From Apostichopus japonicus (lineage: Eukaryota; Echinodermata; Holothuroidea; Aspidochirotida; Stichopodidae): a DNA stretch of 64,000 nt. The position numbers and the translations under genes are program-made. The stretch is taken from assembly GCF_037975245.1 (NCBI RefSeq), contig NC_092575.1, forward strand, positions 21,157,841 to 21,221,840. The letters are read 5' to 3'. Below are positions 59,001 to 61,493 of the stretch, in pieces. Every line of letters starts with the position of its first letter. Positions within the stretch are counted from its first letter, which is position 1. Below the pieces are notes generated by a model, which saw nothing but the letters and a program-made list of their open reading frames with translations, was not told where the DNA came from and searched no databases.

Positions 59001-61493
59001 ATTGTTTCATTTTCTTATATTAATAGAGTCTTATCAATGAAGAAATCTACCAACAAAAAGGAACCATAATTCATGATCCTGTCTCCGTTGTACTCAAATC
59101 AATGACTTCAATTTTACATGTTAGCACTAACTCCAGTACATCACAGTGTAACCCACATCCTAGAAAAGTGGTTAGTAATGTTTGTCAAATATTACCATTT
59201 ATATAATATCAAAATGTGTAATGTATTATTATTTATTCTTAGCAACATTTAAGTATAGCAGTTAATTCCTGTTCCACAGGTAATTTGCATTTGTTAGATG
59301 AATAGTTATTTGCATCTGTTGAGTGGTATGAGTTTGGTGTTAGCATATGTTGTTATACAAATAAACATTATGTTATTTTTAAATTGTCTGTCATTCCTAT
59401 GATATTCAATGAATTGCAGTTTTCTATACAGTTGATTTCATTCTGGACTAGTCCTTTCTTCGTTCCTCATTGACTGTCCATGTATTGATTATATAAGTAC
59501 TTTGTGATGTGTGTAATTGTTATGGTCTCTTATTTGTTTTTTGTTTTATTGTTATTGCTTTTCTAAGCTTATAAGAGCTAAAAAGAATATGAAATTGACA
59601 GTTTACAGCCTTGTATGTAGACCAAAGCCTTGTCAAATGTCTTTACAACATCTATCAATCTCATTATGCATAAATTCTATTGGTTATTTATAGAGTACTG
59701 CAGTTTACTATATATGTGTCCTCTGTGCGACATGGGTCATCTGTAAGTAAAACACACAGCTATATTTACAACTTTCCTTGCATTTTCCAAGGTATACACC
59801 TGGATGAAGACAGGCAATTGAGGATAATCCCCCTTGCCCAAATCCAGATCATGACCATCCAGTCGACCAGTAGGATTACTGGGATGTACATTCTTTAAAT
59901 TGCAAGCCCATTGCCCTAACAACTTGCCCACCATTGTTCAAGACTCTCACAAGTTTTATAAATTAATAATTAAAAATCTATTGAATTTTCTCTCTTCAAG
60001 GATGTTGCTATGGAAACCATATGGTTTAAGAACAGACACAAGGTAGAATTCCATCTTCAGAATAAAGAGATCAAAGATACTGTCAATCTGGAAATAGAAG
60101 CAAGATTTGGGATGTCCATGAAGAATCTTTTCCAGTTTAATATTCAGTTGCAGGTAACTTGATTTTGGTTTCAATTAACACAAAGCAAATTTGAATACAA
60201 GGAGTTTAAGGTTTCACTCTGGATTTATCACTCCTTTTATATTTACCTTTTATTTATCTTGTTAACCATTTACACCTTCTCTAATTAAGTCATTTTATTT
60301 TTTCTATTGAAATCTCTACTTTGTTTGCCTAACTTGACATACTGATTTCCATGATACAGGTTTGAAATATAATGTTAAAATTTTATAAACAAACGAGGCC
60401 TTATGACAAGCTGTCTTCATATCACAAATGTAACACAAAATATCCTAAACAATAAGTATTAATTAGCTATCTTAACAATTATCACTTAAACCATGTTTTT
60501 TTTACACACTGTCAATTGATAGAGGTGAGATATGCATAATCTAATTTGCTGGGAGAATCATCAAGCTTTTCTCTTCATTTTATCTTCACAGATTGACAAA
60601 TTACTACACATTGACCAAATCACATCTCCATTCCAGCTTGTCCTACCTGAATGTGAGTAATTACGTTATTAACAATTTAAGAGCAGTTAATTGATTGTAG
60701 GACGCATGTGAAGTGTTGATGTTTGCTTTATAATCCTTCCATATGAGATGTGTACCTGTAATCTTATTTTTCATACAGCAACATTTGACATACTGCCTAC
60801 AATTCCTTACATATGAGATGTGCATCTAATCTTACTTTGCATAAAGGAGTCCAGGCTGCAGTTTTCATGTCAATTGGTGAAATATAACTATCAGCTATTT
60901 GCAATACTTGATATAAGGAAACATCAGTTTTGTCTCACTGCAGTAAAAACTAAAACAAAATAATGAAATTCAACTACCTGTTTCGAAATGTATATTCTGT
61001 TGAATTTTTATATTGAGTTTCATCGAAAACGCTGAGCGTTTATGTTTTATTTATCCCGTGTGTGTAGAAACAAATCACTGTTGTCTCACGATTGTGGATA
61101 TTCTTTGCATATACACAGGATTAGTTTAATTCACTTTATATAGAGTAGTGTATTAAAAACATTTACAATTTCCTTCCTTTTAACCTCACAGCCATCATCA
61201 AATCTTTTGATCTGCTAAAGCAGAACATATCAGAACATCTTGATGTAGACCAATCTACCCTGCTGGCAAATATTTTCCAAATTCCTGAGGAGGGAATTAC
61301 TGATATCAAGAAGCACAAAACACCAGGAACTCTGTTGTTAGAGAAGCTGACCAAAAATTCACTGATATCTCCCACGAACATCACAAAATTGGAAAATGCC
61401 TTAACAGAACAAGGAAATGAAATATGTGCGAAACTTGTCAGAGATTTTAGATGGAGAAATCATGTAGTTGAAGCTACAATGTGCCCAGAATAA
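4382..61493 (+). CDS. Death-fold/ZU5/UPA multidomain signalling scaffold (20-exon gene model)
   Basis: Gene-level entry. The exons listed separately join in frame to 1811 codons plus stop, every one with GT-AG borders and matching phases. Approximate residue order: beta-propeller 7-289; DED-like 290-380; coiled coil 380-741; linker 742-770; death-like 771-878; ZU5 about 930-1041; UPA 1042-1242; death-like 1243-1348; UBA-like 1349-1407; ZU5 1408-1515; UPA 1516-1711; death-like 1712-1811. ZU5-UPA-death order is known from PIDD, UNC5 and ankyrins, where it works in apoptosis, NF-kB or receptor signalling; a cytosolic scaffold role here is inferred. No signal peptide or membrane span is seen. Neither UPA junction keeps the His-Phe-Ser autocleavage motif of PIDD. 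The orthologue is not recognised. Confidence 0.75.
5198..5205. repeat. Target-site duplication (left) of outer hAT-like element: GCTATAGA
   Basis: The identical 8 bp recurs at 34346-34353, directly outside the matching right terminal inverted repeat. Confidence 0.85.
5728..5913 (+). pseudogene. LINE coding piece 1: basic N-terminal region
   Basis: The frame is open from about 5728. It reads STAELYALRSQPTHSELQRL, then a lysine/arginine-rich run ending GGVRKR, where the hAT-like element at 5914 cuts it. The frame continues at 7450 with NRRLKHKPYLPS, so this is the same copy. Confidence 0.75.
5906..5913. repeat. Target-site duplication GGAAGAGG (left; right copy at 7442-7449)
   Basis: The 8 bases GGAAGAGG occur immediately before CAGCGACGTAGCC and immediately after GGCTACGTCCCTG. 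Confidence 0.9.
5914..7441. mobile_element. hAT-like non-autonomous element inserted in the LINE (level 3a)
   Basis: Begins CAGCGACGTAGCCAGG and ends CCTGGCTACGTCCCTG, a near-perfect inverted repeat, with an exact 8-bp target duplication. The interior has G-rich subterminal tracts and the AGCGGAGCGCCACCATCGGT box shared with other copies here. No transposase is visible. Another right-type terminus (CTGGCTACGCCCCTG, near 6732-6746) suggests a further nested fragment. The ~1.5 kb holds no convincing gene. Confidence 0.85.
7450..9485 (+). pseudogene. LINE coding piece 2: AP endonuclease and reverse transcriptase
   Basis: Endonuclease motifs are visible: FTETWL (about 7580), INGDFNH (about 7945) and ADHNLV (about 8105). 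RT motifs follow: NPSKAAGPDNVQPKVLK (about 8765), DLRPIALTAV (about 8950), FFDFSSAFNSI (about 9160), TGAPQGTVLAP (about 9330) and the catalytic KFADD (about 9427). There are two lesions: a frameshift near 7575-7585 just before FTETWL, and an in-frame TAG at 8987-8989. The frame is otherwise open for about 1.9 kb. It stops at GGG GCA TAT C (9485), where the next insertion begins. Confidence 0.9.
9486..9965 (+). repeat. Left-end repeat of the GCGTATCCAGG family, shared with 63371
   Basis: Close match to 63371-63900, including the AAGCGGAGCGCCACCATCGG box, a CCAACCAGATGTACACTTTT stretch and a GGTGATTCTACGTC stretch. Non-coding as far as I can read. The 9970-11450 stretch after it is a patchwork of G-rich transposon termini. 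Confidence 0.75.
10080..10140. repeat. G/C-rich TIR-like terminus
   Basis: ACATAGGCGTAGGTCCCG is followed by a G-rich then C-rich stretch, in the style of the other short TIR element ends here. No partner end was identified. Confidence 0.35.
10680..10738 (-). mobile_element. Terminus of another hAT-like element (CACTGGCGGATCCAAGG)
   Basis: On the minus strand the segment begins CACTGGCGGATCCAAGGGGG. A long G tract is at 10688-10700. The other end was not found, so this is a fragment. Confidence 0.45.
10786..11260 (+). mobile_element. TIR element copy beginning CAGGCGTGTAGCGAG
   Basis: A CAG-initial terminus is followed by the AAGCGAAGCGCCACCATGAG box and a G-rich tract at 11001-11020, as in the related copies at 5914 and 9486. 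The right boundary is uncertain; a C-rich segment at 11250-11290 may be the end. Confidence 0.45.
11320..11460. repeat. Polypyrimidine tract
   Basis: About 140 bp of almost pure C/T precedes the hairpin of the GGTCA-repeat element. Similar C/T tracts lie near 32990-33030 and 34200-34275, next to transposon ends. Confidence 0.8.
11461..11538 (+). mobile_element. GGTCA-repeat element, left part: hairpin plus (TG)n (level 4)
   Basis: The perfect hairpin GGTTCCTTGCTTT/AAAGCAAGGAACC (11461-11490) is followed by TATGCGTTCA and a (TG)n run. The intact copy at 38200 has the same order: hairpin, TATGTATTCA, (TG)n, then GGCGCTTTAGCTTGAATGCA. Here the (TG)n is interrupted at 11539 and the element resumes at 30259. 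Confidence 0.75.
11539..11625. promoter_or_regulatory. Left terminal inverted repeat and subterminal motif cluster
   Basis: Four copies of the motif lie in 76 bp: CCAATTGAGGAC (11550), CCAACCGGGGAC (11583), CCAAACGGGGAC (11601) and, overlapping the last, GTCCCCGTTTGG. The last two form a perfect 24-bp palindrome at 11601-11624. Further single copies follow at about 11848 and 12053. Role as a protein-binding array is inferred. Confidence 0.65.
11870..11973 (+). other. Possible 5' untranslated exon of the SET-recombinase gene
   Basis: A GTAAGT donor at 11974 closes a stretch with no in-frame ATG of note, 1.8 kb upstream of the acceptor before the ATG exon. Placement is speculative. The rest of 12-13.8 kb is AT-rich sequence without a recognisable gene. 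Confidence 0.25.
13814..13910 (+). CDS. SET-recombinase gene exon 1 (ATG)
   Basis: Acceptor AACTAG closes at 13810. ATG at 13814 starts a basic N-terminus (MQRRTRKRRRSV, a likely nuclear signal). The exon ends CCAGGAAAAG at a GTATGC donor in phase 1, splitting the glycine codon of the SET-domain KGRGV motif. Confidence 0.75.
13814..27820 (+). CDS. SET (KMT5A/SET8-like) - repeat - zinc finger - tyrosine recombinase - SANT fusion, 8-exon model
   Basis: Gene-level entry. Exons 13814-13910, 14595-14748, 15342-15552, 16321-16348, 23169-24026, 24342-26315, 26761-26895 and 27615-27820 all have GT-AG borders, their phases match, and they total 3663 nt (1220 codons plus TAG). Approximate residues: SET 33-154; 86-residue tandem repeat x3 about 176-433; acidic region 455-510; CxxC/H motifs about 550-660; tyrosine recombinase about 790-1070; acidic linker 1108-1152; SANT/Myb-like 1153-1220. 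Candidate recombinase residues are Arg912, Lys959/960, Thr1028-x2-Arg1031, His1057 and Tyr1066. KMT5A enzymes monomethylate H4K20; tyrosine recombinases cut and rejoin DNA through the tyrosine. The link between SET and recombinase parts relies on the 28-nt exon, so two separate genes remain possible. Confidence 0.7.
14161..14412 (-). mobile_element. tRNA-derived SINE with (CATA)n tail inside intron 1
   Basis: On the minus strand a tRNA-like head (GGCGGAG acceptor; TAGCCTAGTGGTTAACG A box; GGTTCGATTCC B box) spans 14412-14340. A ~150-bp body and a CATA repeat at 14181-14161 follow. The head pairs well in the acceptor stem, but the attached body marks it as a SINE. It is a different family from the two copies near 1 kb. 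Confidence 0.8.
14595..14748 (+). CDS. SET-recombinase gene exon 2: N-terminal half of SET domain
   Basis: Acceptor ATTAAAG, donor GTAAGC, phase 1 in and phase 2 out. It encodes GRGVFTDCIVEKGEFLFSYH and GELI, matching the start of a KMT5A-type SET domain (GRGV, then YxGxLI). It ends FFKYQDKKW plus two bases of a cysteine codon. Confidence 0.85.
15342..15552 (+). CDS. SET-recombinase gene exon 3: C-terminal half of SET domain
   Basis: Acceptor TTCTTGCAG. It encodes CVDATNEPTHGPKLGRLANH, then the NH and LYDYG motifs that form the SAM/substrate site in SET domains, and closes with PWMKK, like the PWLKH end of KMT5A. It leaves in phase 0 at GTACAG. If the donor were not used, the frame would stop two codons later. 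Confidence 0.85.
16321..16348 (+). CDS. Predicted 28-nt microexon linking SET and recombinase parts
   Basis: Acceptor TTCCATTCCAG and donor GTTAAT bracket 28 nt that encode PPGSSLTHT plus one base. Phase 0 in and phase 1 out is exactly what is needed between exon 15342-15552 and exon 23169-24026. Found by phase search, so it could be chance; the donor is not a strong consensus. Confidence 0.4.
16349..17137. other. Intron sequence without recognisable gene
   Basis: AT-rich; only short open frames without family resemblance. Confidence 0.6.
17138..17530 (-). mobile_element. LINE 3' end, heavily 5' truncated
   Basis: On the minus strand, 17520-17329 reads NKLDIVWNDHDHPLHCYL and ends PRAIRLYYDNLSR, matching the C-terminus of the LINE piece at 33203-33724 (TKLDSVWNDCCHPFHCYL; PRAIKLFNVNLRR). 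A (CTTA/GACT)n tail lies at 17138-17225. This is a second, older copy of the same LINE family, inserted inside the giant element. Confidence 0.85.
17531..18600. other. TTGGTAC-rich unique region of the giant element
   Basis: No gene seen. TTGGTAC-type words recur (for example near 17551, 17797, 17930 and 18408), a diverged relative of the satellite that follows. Confidence 0.4.
18600..22165 (+). repeat. ~200-bp satellite, about 18 tandem units, with a 603-bp higher-order repeat
   Basis: Each unit holds GAGTCCCCAGTTGGTATGTA, TTGATTGTAGCTAAT, GGTATAAAGTAGTAGAAT, a GGTATGTGG(T/G)ACACCTCTCC box and CTCCATTTGGTGTGTG. Units recur about every 200 bp (for example near 18918, 19313, 20112, 20513, 21116 and 21917). 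Three consecutive units form a 603-bp block repeated almost identically (20598-21017 versus 21201-21620). A last unit piece lies at 22940-23040. Open frames here are repeat artefacts. Lies in the intron between the microexon and exon 23169. Confidence 0.9.
23169..24026 (+). CDS. SET-recombinase gene exon 5: 86-residue tandem repeat
   Basis: Acceptor ATCCAACAG, donor GTAAGA, phase 1 in and out. It contains three nearly identical 258-bp units beginning about 23203, 23461 and 23719. Each encodes 86 residues starting QKLAVNDNKQPTEVFGETHT, rich in Glu, Gln, Lys, Asp and Thr, probably disordered and acidic. Unit 1 differs from units 2 and 3 at only a few residues (for example Gly/Arg and Val/Met), so expansion was recent. 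Confidence 0.8.
24342..26315 (+). CDS. SET-recombinase gene exon 6: zinc-finger-like motifs and tyrosine recombinase
   Basis: Acceptor CTTTTCAG, donor GTAAGG, phase 1 in and out; 658 codons. An acidic serine-rich start is followed by CFYCEISQAKLPRHLQSAH (24667-24723), a second H/C cluster (NHINNC), and CPTCYGYLTRKFLWKHTC. The catalytic domain shows RRRQGEIS (25721-25744; first Arg), VGKKGRTVPV (25862; Lys), STALRKQIAT (26072; TxxR where His-xx-Arg is usual) and LGHDVRVHREFYRLP (26156; His nine residues before Tyr). The spacing and order fit tyrosine recombinases. The subfamily is not assigned. Confidence 0.85.
26761..26895 (+). CDS. SET-recombinase gene exon 7: acidic linker
   Basis: Acceptor TTCTTTGCAG, donor GTATGT, 45 codons in phase 1. 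It encodes a Glu/Asp-rich stretch (NDSEEDEKVEEEDEQEP), likely a flexible linker between the recombinase and the DNA-binding tail. Confidence 0.75.
27615..27820 (+). CDS. SET-recombinase gene exon 8: SANT/Myb-like tail and stop
   Basis: Acceptor CACTTTTTCAG in phase 1. It encodes RRRPWSNEEVDIMKKAF, a central helix region and RKWTNLKDFIRNRF, the tryptophan spacing of a SANT/Myb-type DNA-binding fold, then TAG at 27818. Confidence 0.8.
27842..27847 (+). terminator. Polyadenylation signal AATAAA
   Basis: Canonical hexamer 22 bp after the stop codon of the SET-recombinase gene. Weakly supports the gene end. Confidence 0.6.
28505..29500 (+). repeat. Diverged direct duplication (two ~400-bp halves)
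   Basis: 28632-28905 recurs at 29222-29497 with few changes (GTTGACT(T/C)CTTTAAAATTGG onward). A neighbouring ~110-bp block at 28505 recurs at 28930. No gene is recognised in 28-29.5 kb. Confidence 0.8.
29650..30090 (+). repeat. 56-bp tandem repeat, about 7 units, each with two binding-motif copies
   Basis: Units are spaced 55-57 bp (TCCCCATTTGG near 29731, 29787, 29842, 29898, 29953, 30010 and 30065). Each unit carries GTCC(A/C)CA(A/G)TTGG and GTCCCCATTTGGTACAT. It lies just inside the right end of the giant element, mirroring the left-end cluster. Confidence 0.9.
30236..30258 (-). repeat. Right terminal inverted repeat of the giant element
   Basis: Reverse complement TGTAACAGGCTCCAATCGGG, a partial match to the left end at 11539. 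GTCCCCACTTGG lies about 30 bp further in. Confidence 0.7.
30259..32900 (+). repeat. GGTCA-repeat element, right part (~400-bp tandem units)
   Basis: Resumes in (TG)n followed by GACGCTTGGCTTGTGTACAC, matching the intact copy at 38265. It then contains units of about 400-410 bp (AACGGTCATGTGATCCAAGG near 31200, 31608 and 32007, diverged at 30541 and 32408), each with several AGGTCA/TGACCT half-sites. Non-coding. Confidence 0.85.
32950..33074. mobile_element. Right end of the LINE-interrupting TIR element
   Basis: Contains AAGCAAGGAACC, a C/T tract, a G/C-rich block with GGGGGGCGCGCGCCCCC, and the terminus CCTGGATACGCACCT ending at 33074. Confidence 0.7.
33075..33724 (+). pseudogene. LINE coding piece 3: end of RT and C-terminal domain
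   Basis: Resumes the RT frame with AYLCQLQSFDDYCDSNFLQL, then ISKTKEM. A frameshift follows near 33166-33172 (ATCGAC TAGTC CGCCGT). The second part runs from IKGKEVERVHSYKYLGIHLN to PRAIKLFNVNLRR and stops at 33722-33724. The YLG and LTWDGHV motifs are typical of the region after RT in CR1/L2-like LINEs. The 3' UTR to about 33911 has AATAAA and a TTACTTACTTA end. Confidence 0.85.
34346..34353. repeat. Target-site duplication (right) of outer element: GCTATAGA
   Basis: Exact copy of 5198-5205. Confidence 0.85.
34354..35255 (+). other. End of host-gene intron 1
   Basis: No gene seen. Ends in a pyrimidine-rich acceptor TTCCACACACACAG at 35255. No in-frame ATG lies between the upstream TGA (35218) and the exon, so the exon is not the gene start. 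Confidence 0.6.
35256..36102 (+). CDS. Host gene exon 2: beta-propeller domain
   Basis: Phase 2 in, phase 0 out at GTAAGT. About 282 residues with repeated beta-strand blocks (DVLDTGRLAVAG, SVCLLDDRQFLTCC, DGLVYVGVLDSNEVIVLD, NNKLFICTGLFGGRALM, INRLFLVTQTTGEVYEY), the periodic look of an NHL/WD-like propeller. It carries no clear WD dipeptides, so the exact propeller class is open. Likely a ligand- or partner-sensing head of the scaffold. Confidence 0.75.
36400..37470 (+). repeat. ~210-bp tandem repeat, 5-6 units
   Basis: GTGAATGCGGAATTT recurs near 36411, 36627, 36836, 37053 and 37256, with a diverged unit near 37457. Each unit has AAGATGGAGATCAAAATGGTGG and a T-rich run. Lies in host intron 2. 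The remaining 37.5-38.2 kb shows nothing notable. Confidence 0.85.
38197..39660 (+). repeat. GGTCA-repeat element, uninterrupted copy
   Basis: Hairpin GGTTCCTTGCTT/AAGCAAAGGAACC, (TG)n, then GGCGCTTTAGCTTGAATGCA and GGTCA-rich units. This copy is the reference that shows the 11461/30259 copy was split. The rest of the intron (39660-40509) has only a short (TA)n near 40466. Confidence 0.85.
40510..40780 (+). CDS. Host gene exon 3: death-effector-like domain
   Basis: Acceptor TTGTTATAG, phase 0 in and phase 1 out. About 90 residues with LLDNLKVPAKESKDII, FSSLVHHLREAGKVSVHDI, SHLM and LVAVLTVYQQV, the helix pattern of a DED-type death fold. Likely homotypic interaction. Could be another death-fold subclass. 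Confidence 0.65.
41533..42479 (+). CDS. Host gene exon 4: long coiled coil of 14-residue repeats
   Basis: Acceptor GGTTGTTTCAG, phase 1 in and phase 0 out. About 20 tandem copies of a 42-bp/14-residue unit, typically LKTTEEERQQLTGR, alternating with LKTTEEERQQLKDT. Each unit is two heptads with Leu at a fixed spacing, so a parallel coiled coil for oligomerisation is expected. The minus-strand open frames over it are artefacts of the repeat. Confidence 0.85.
43578..43715 (+). CDS. Host gene exon 5: coiled-coil continuation
   Basis: Acceptor TACATACAG, donor GTAAAG, 46 codons in phase 0: ELEEAKSNLRATKDELVKSH and onward, ending EALNQQQL. Helical with heptad leucines. Confidence 0.75.
43728..44796. 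mobile_element. TIR transposon (AAGC-N-CCTTTCACACTTT)
   Basis: The left end AAGCTCCTTTCACACTTTTC (43728) is the inverse of the right end (reverse complement AAGCACCTTTCACACTTTCC, ending 44796), with CAGAT/CTGGAT following. The interior has sub-repeats such as ACGGGTT(G/A)(T/A)A and GTTGATAAGGATGTCAC (twice). It lies only 12 bp inside host intron 5, almost touching the splice donor. No transposase and no clear target duplication, so it is non-autonomous. Confidence 0.75.
45150..45830 (+). repeat. Diverged GGTCA-repeat element copy
   Basis: GTTACTTGGAAGTTACC-type start, GTGCGTGTGTGT, ATGACGTCCTAGCTTG and repeated AAAGGTC/AGGTCAAAG words. Non-coding, in host intron 5. Confidence 0.6.
45940..46027 (+). 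CDS. Host gene exon 6: short linker
   Basis: Acceptor TTTTTATTAG, donor GTACGT, phase 0 in and phase 1 out. It encodes HVSSASVMEEETLLAGCETP and SQESTLA, probably disordered. The phases join exon 43578 to exon 50458. Confidence 0.6.
47165..47810 (+). repeat. Hairpin-led GGTCA-type repeat
   Basis: AGCTCATACCAGCATGCTGG is followed by its inverse arm, then GGGGTCAAAGGTCACCTGTG-type sequence. Intron 6. The 46.0-47.1 kb stretch before it shows nothing I recognise. Confidence 0.6.
48185..48350 (+). mobile_element. Left terminus of a hAT-like element (CAGTGGCGTGGCCAG)
   Basis: CAGTGGCGTGGCCAGAATTC and then a long G tract. The right end was not identified. Confidence 0.5.
48480..48690 (+). mobile_element. 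Retroelement end with hammerhead-like core
   Basis: GCTGACGA, a GC-rich stem (GGTCCC/GGGACC) and GAAA (about 48621-48650) resemble the hammerhead core found in Penelope-like element ends. The adjacent ~90 bp (ACATACATGGTTAG onward) also occurs near 2860. Confidence 0.35.
48807..49991. mobile_element. TIR element GTTTRCACGGGT in (TA)n target
   Basis: Starts GTTTACACGGGT and ends ACCCGTGCAAAC (one mismatch), bounded by (TA)n on both sides. GGGTACCCGG-type words sit near each end. The interior has four tandem-like copies of CACACTAAGTCAATG (49435, 49557, 49686, 49850). No open frame of note. Confidence 0.65.
49992..50071. repeat. (TA)n microsatellite, about 40 units
   Basis: Uninterrupted TA directly after the right TIR of the preceding element. 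Confidence 0.95.
50088..50324. repeat. Foldback with ~45-bp inverted arms
   Basis: CCAATAACATAAAGCATATC at 50094 is the inverse of GATATGCTTTATGTTATTGG at 50301. The arms extend through ACACCTCCAAT, and the loop is about 140 bp. Possibly a foldback MITE. Confidence 0.8.
50458..50781 (+). CDS. Host gene exon 7: death-like domain 1
   Basis: Acceptor TACATTTCAG, phase 1 in and out, 108 residues. It reads LMVNVADDLTLDSTLKLATL, then FGLP, a TPGITLINFM box and NLQKGLVYIQLNQTNEYLL. It aligns with the terminal domain at 61192 (LDVDQSTLLANIFQIP, then TPGTLLLEKL), so these are copies of one death-fold module. Confidence 0.7.
51331..51819 (+). CDS. Host gene exon 8: acidic linker and ZU5 domain 1
   Basis: Acceptor TTATTTTTAG, phase 1 in and out. 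After a charged linker comes the ZU5 domain: YEGGTISIMGVHLTIPEDAV, the VKVIYVPD strand, RRGRMTPLIKLEPEGLVLNK and PAQLTIPHSAII. ZU5 is a beta-sandwich module of ankyrin, UNC5 and PIDD. Confidence 0.9.
51996..52222 (+). CDS. Host gene exon 9: UPA domain 1, first part
   Basis: Acceptor TTACTATAG, phase 1 in and phase 0 out. Encodes EITWTEEKSNDWKLYPEKIS and DINILSYVFVTL, then FRIVPFIDGML. ILSY lies where PIDD-type proteins have the His-Phe-Ser autocleavage motif, so cleavage is not expected. Confidence 0.75.
52652..52813 (+). CDS. Host gene exon 10: UPA domain 1, second part
   Basis: Acceptor TTATGTTTTAG, donor GTTTGT, 54 codons in phase 0: LLLEDYQSKLSLGNYTTFQV, then DGRDHAPYIDLMMSS. Confidence 0.7.
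53611..53763 (+). CDS. Host gene exon 11: UPA domain 1, third part
   Basis: Acceptor TATCTATTAG, donor GTGAGT, 51 codons in phase 0: HVDIDHLCAASRVSHQFRLN, then VKLKVSQHEKNQTVLIL. Same length and phase as exon 60001-60153. Confidence 0.75.
54468..54528 (+). CDS. Host gene exon 12: UPA-death linker
   Basis: Acceptor TTTCCTTCAG, donor GTGAGT, 61 nt, phase 0 in and phase 1 out: VKNILLSPESQEILFKELHT. Same size and phases as exon 60592-60652. Confidence 0.75.
55238..55659 (+). mobile_element. Short insertion with CCGG-rich repeats, flanked by TTGTAAAG(TAG)
   Basis: It begins TAGGGATGCACCGAATATCC, a hAT/MITE-like start, and holds several ATCCGGCCGG and ATCCGGTTCC words. TTGTAAAGTAG stands at both 55230-55240 and 55660-55670, so an 8-bp (up to 11-bp) direct repeat flanks it. 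The right end is not an inverted copy of the left, so its class is uncertain. It lies about 25 bp upstream of the next exon. Confidence 0.6.
55693..56009 (+). CDS. Host gene exon 13: death-like domain 2
   Basis: Acceptor TCTCACTTTCAG, phase 1 in and phase 0 out. Encodes DLHKYEKMKGDIAKLLDKQH, GKMLMKILDERELIMPNRMI and LYNGLKAI-like MYNGLKAIHF, then VARLVLEYI and a charged tail. Helical death-fold pattern, related to the domains at 50458 and 61192. Confidence 0.7.
56394..56571 (+). CDS. Host gene exon 14: UBA-like motif
   Basis: Acceptor TTTATTTCAG, donor GTAAAG, phase 0 in and phase 1 out. FKILLEEGYKRLDVQRALKL and SHGKLDLGRRLLLL follow the LxxxGY...RAL...DLxxxLL pattern of UBA domains, which bind ubiquitin. 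Short and unverified. Confidence 0.55.
57124..57447 (+). CDS. Host gene exon 15: ZU5 domain 2
   Basis: Acceptor TTTTCTCCTCCAG, donor GTATGT, phase 1 in and out. DQHGGEMFIAGVILRVPAGA, KSLRLTPFVKFGPESLTLHK and SATLIIPHCAI are the ZU5 strands, parallel to ZU5 domain 1. Confidence 0.9.
57500..58000 (+). repeat. Diverged GGTCA-type repeat in intron
   Basis: TATGAGCTTGTGTGTACCAC and AGGTCATTTGAGGTCAA words resemble the copies at 38200 and 45150. Confidence 0.45.
58286..58515 (+). CDS. Host gene exon 16: UPA domain 2, first part
   Basis: Acceptor TTTTCCTCAG, donor GTAAGT, phase 1 in and phase 0 out (230 nt; its counterpart exon 51996 is 227 nt). KSVKWSLERKHLSCSMNSQH, then PCLIGLHVPFIPKM. Again no His-Phe-Ser. 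Confidence 0.75.
59027..59170 (+). CDS. Host gene exon 17: UPA domain 2, second part
   Basis: Acceptor TATTAATAG, donor GTTAGT, 48 codons in phase 0: SLINEEIYQQKGTIIHDPVS and onward. Confidence 0.65.
60001..60153 (+). CDS. Host gene exon 18: UPA domain 2, third part
   Basis: Acceptor TTCTCTCTTCAAG, donor GTAACT, 51 codons in phase 0: DVAMETIWFKNRHKVEFHLQ, then LFQFNIQLQ. Confidence 0.7.
60592..60652 (+). CDS. Host gene exon 19: UPA-death linker 2
   Basis: Acceptor ATCTTCACAG, donor GTGAGT, 61 nt, phase 0 in and phase 1 out: IDKLLHIDQITSPFQLVLPE. Confidence 0.7.
61192..61493 (+). CDS. Host gene exon 20: death-like domain 3 and stop
   Basis: Acceptor TTTTAACCTCACAG in phase 1. FDLLKQNISEHLDVDQSTLL, FQIPEEGITDIKKHKTPGTL and NITKLENALTEQGNEICAKL form a helical death-fold domain, with TAA at 61491. 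Downstream 61.5-63.3 kb is AT-rich 3' UTR or intergenic sequence in which I recognise no gene; a weak GGTCA-type stretch lies near 61940-62110. Confidence 0.75.
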
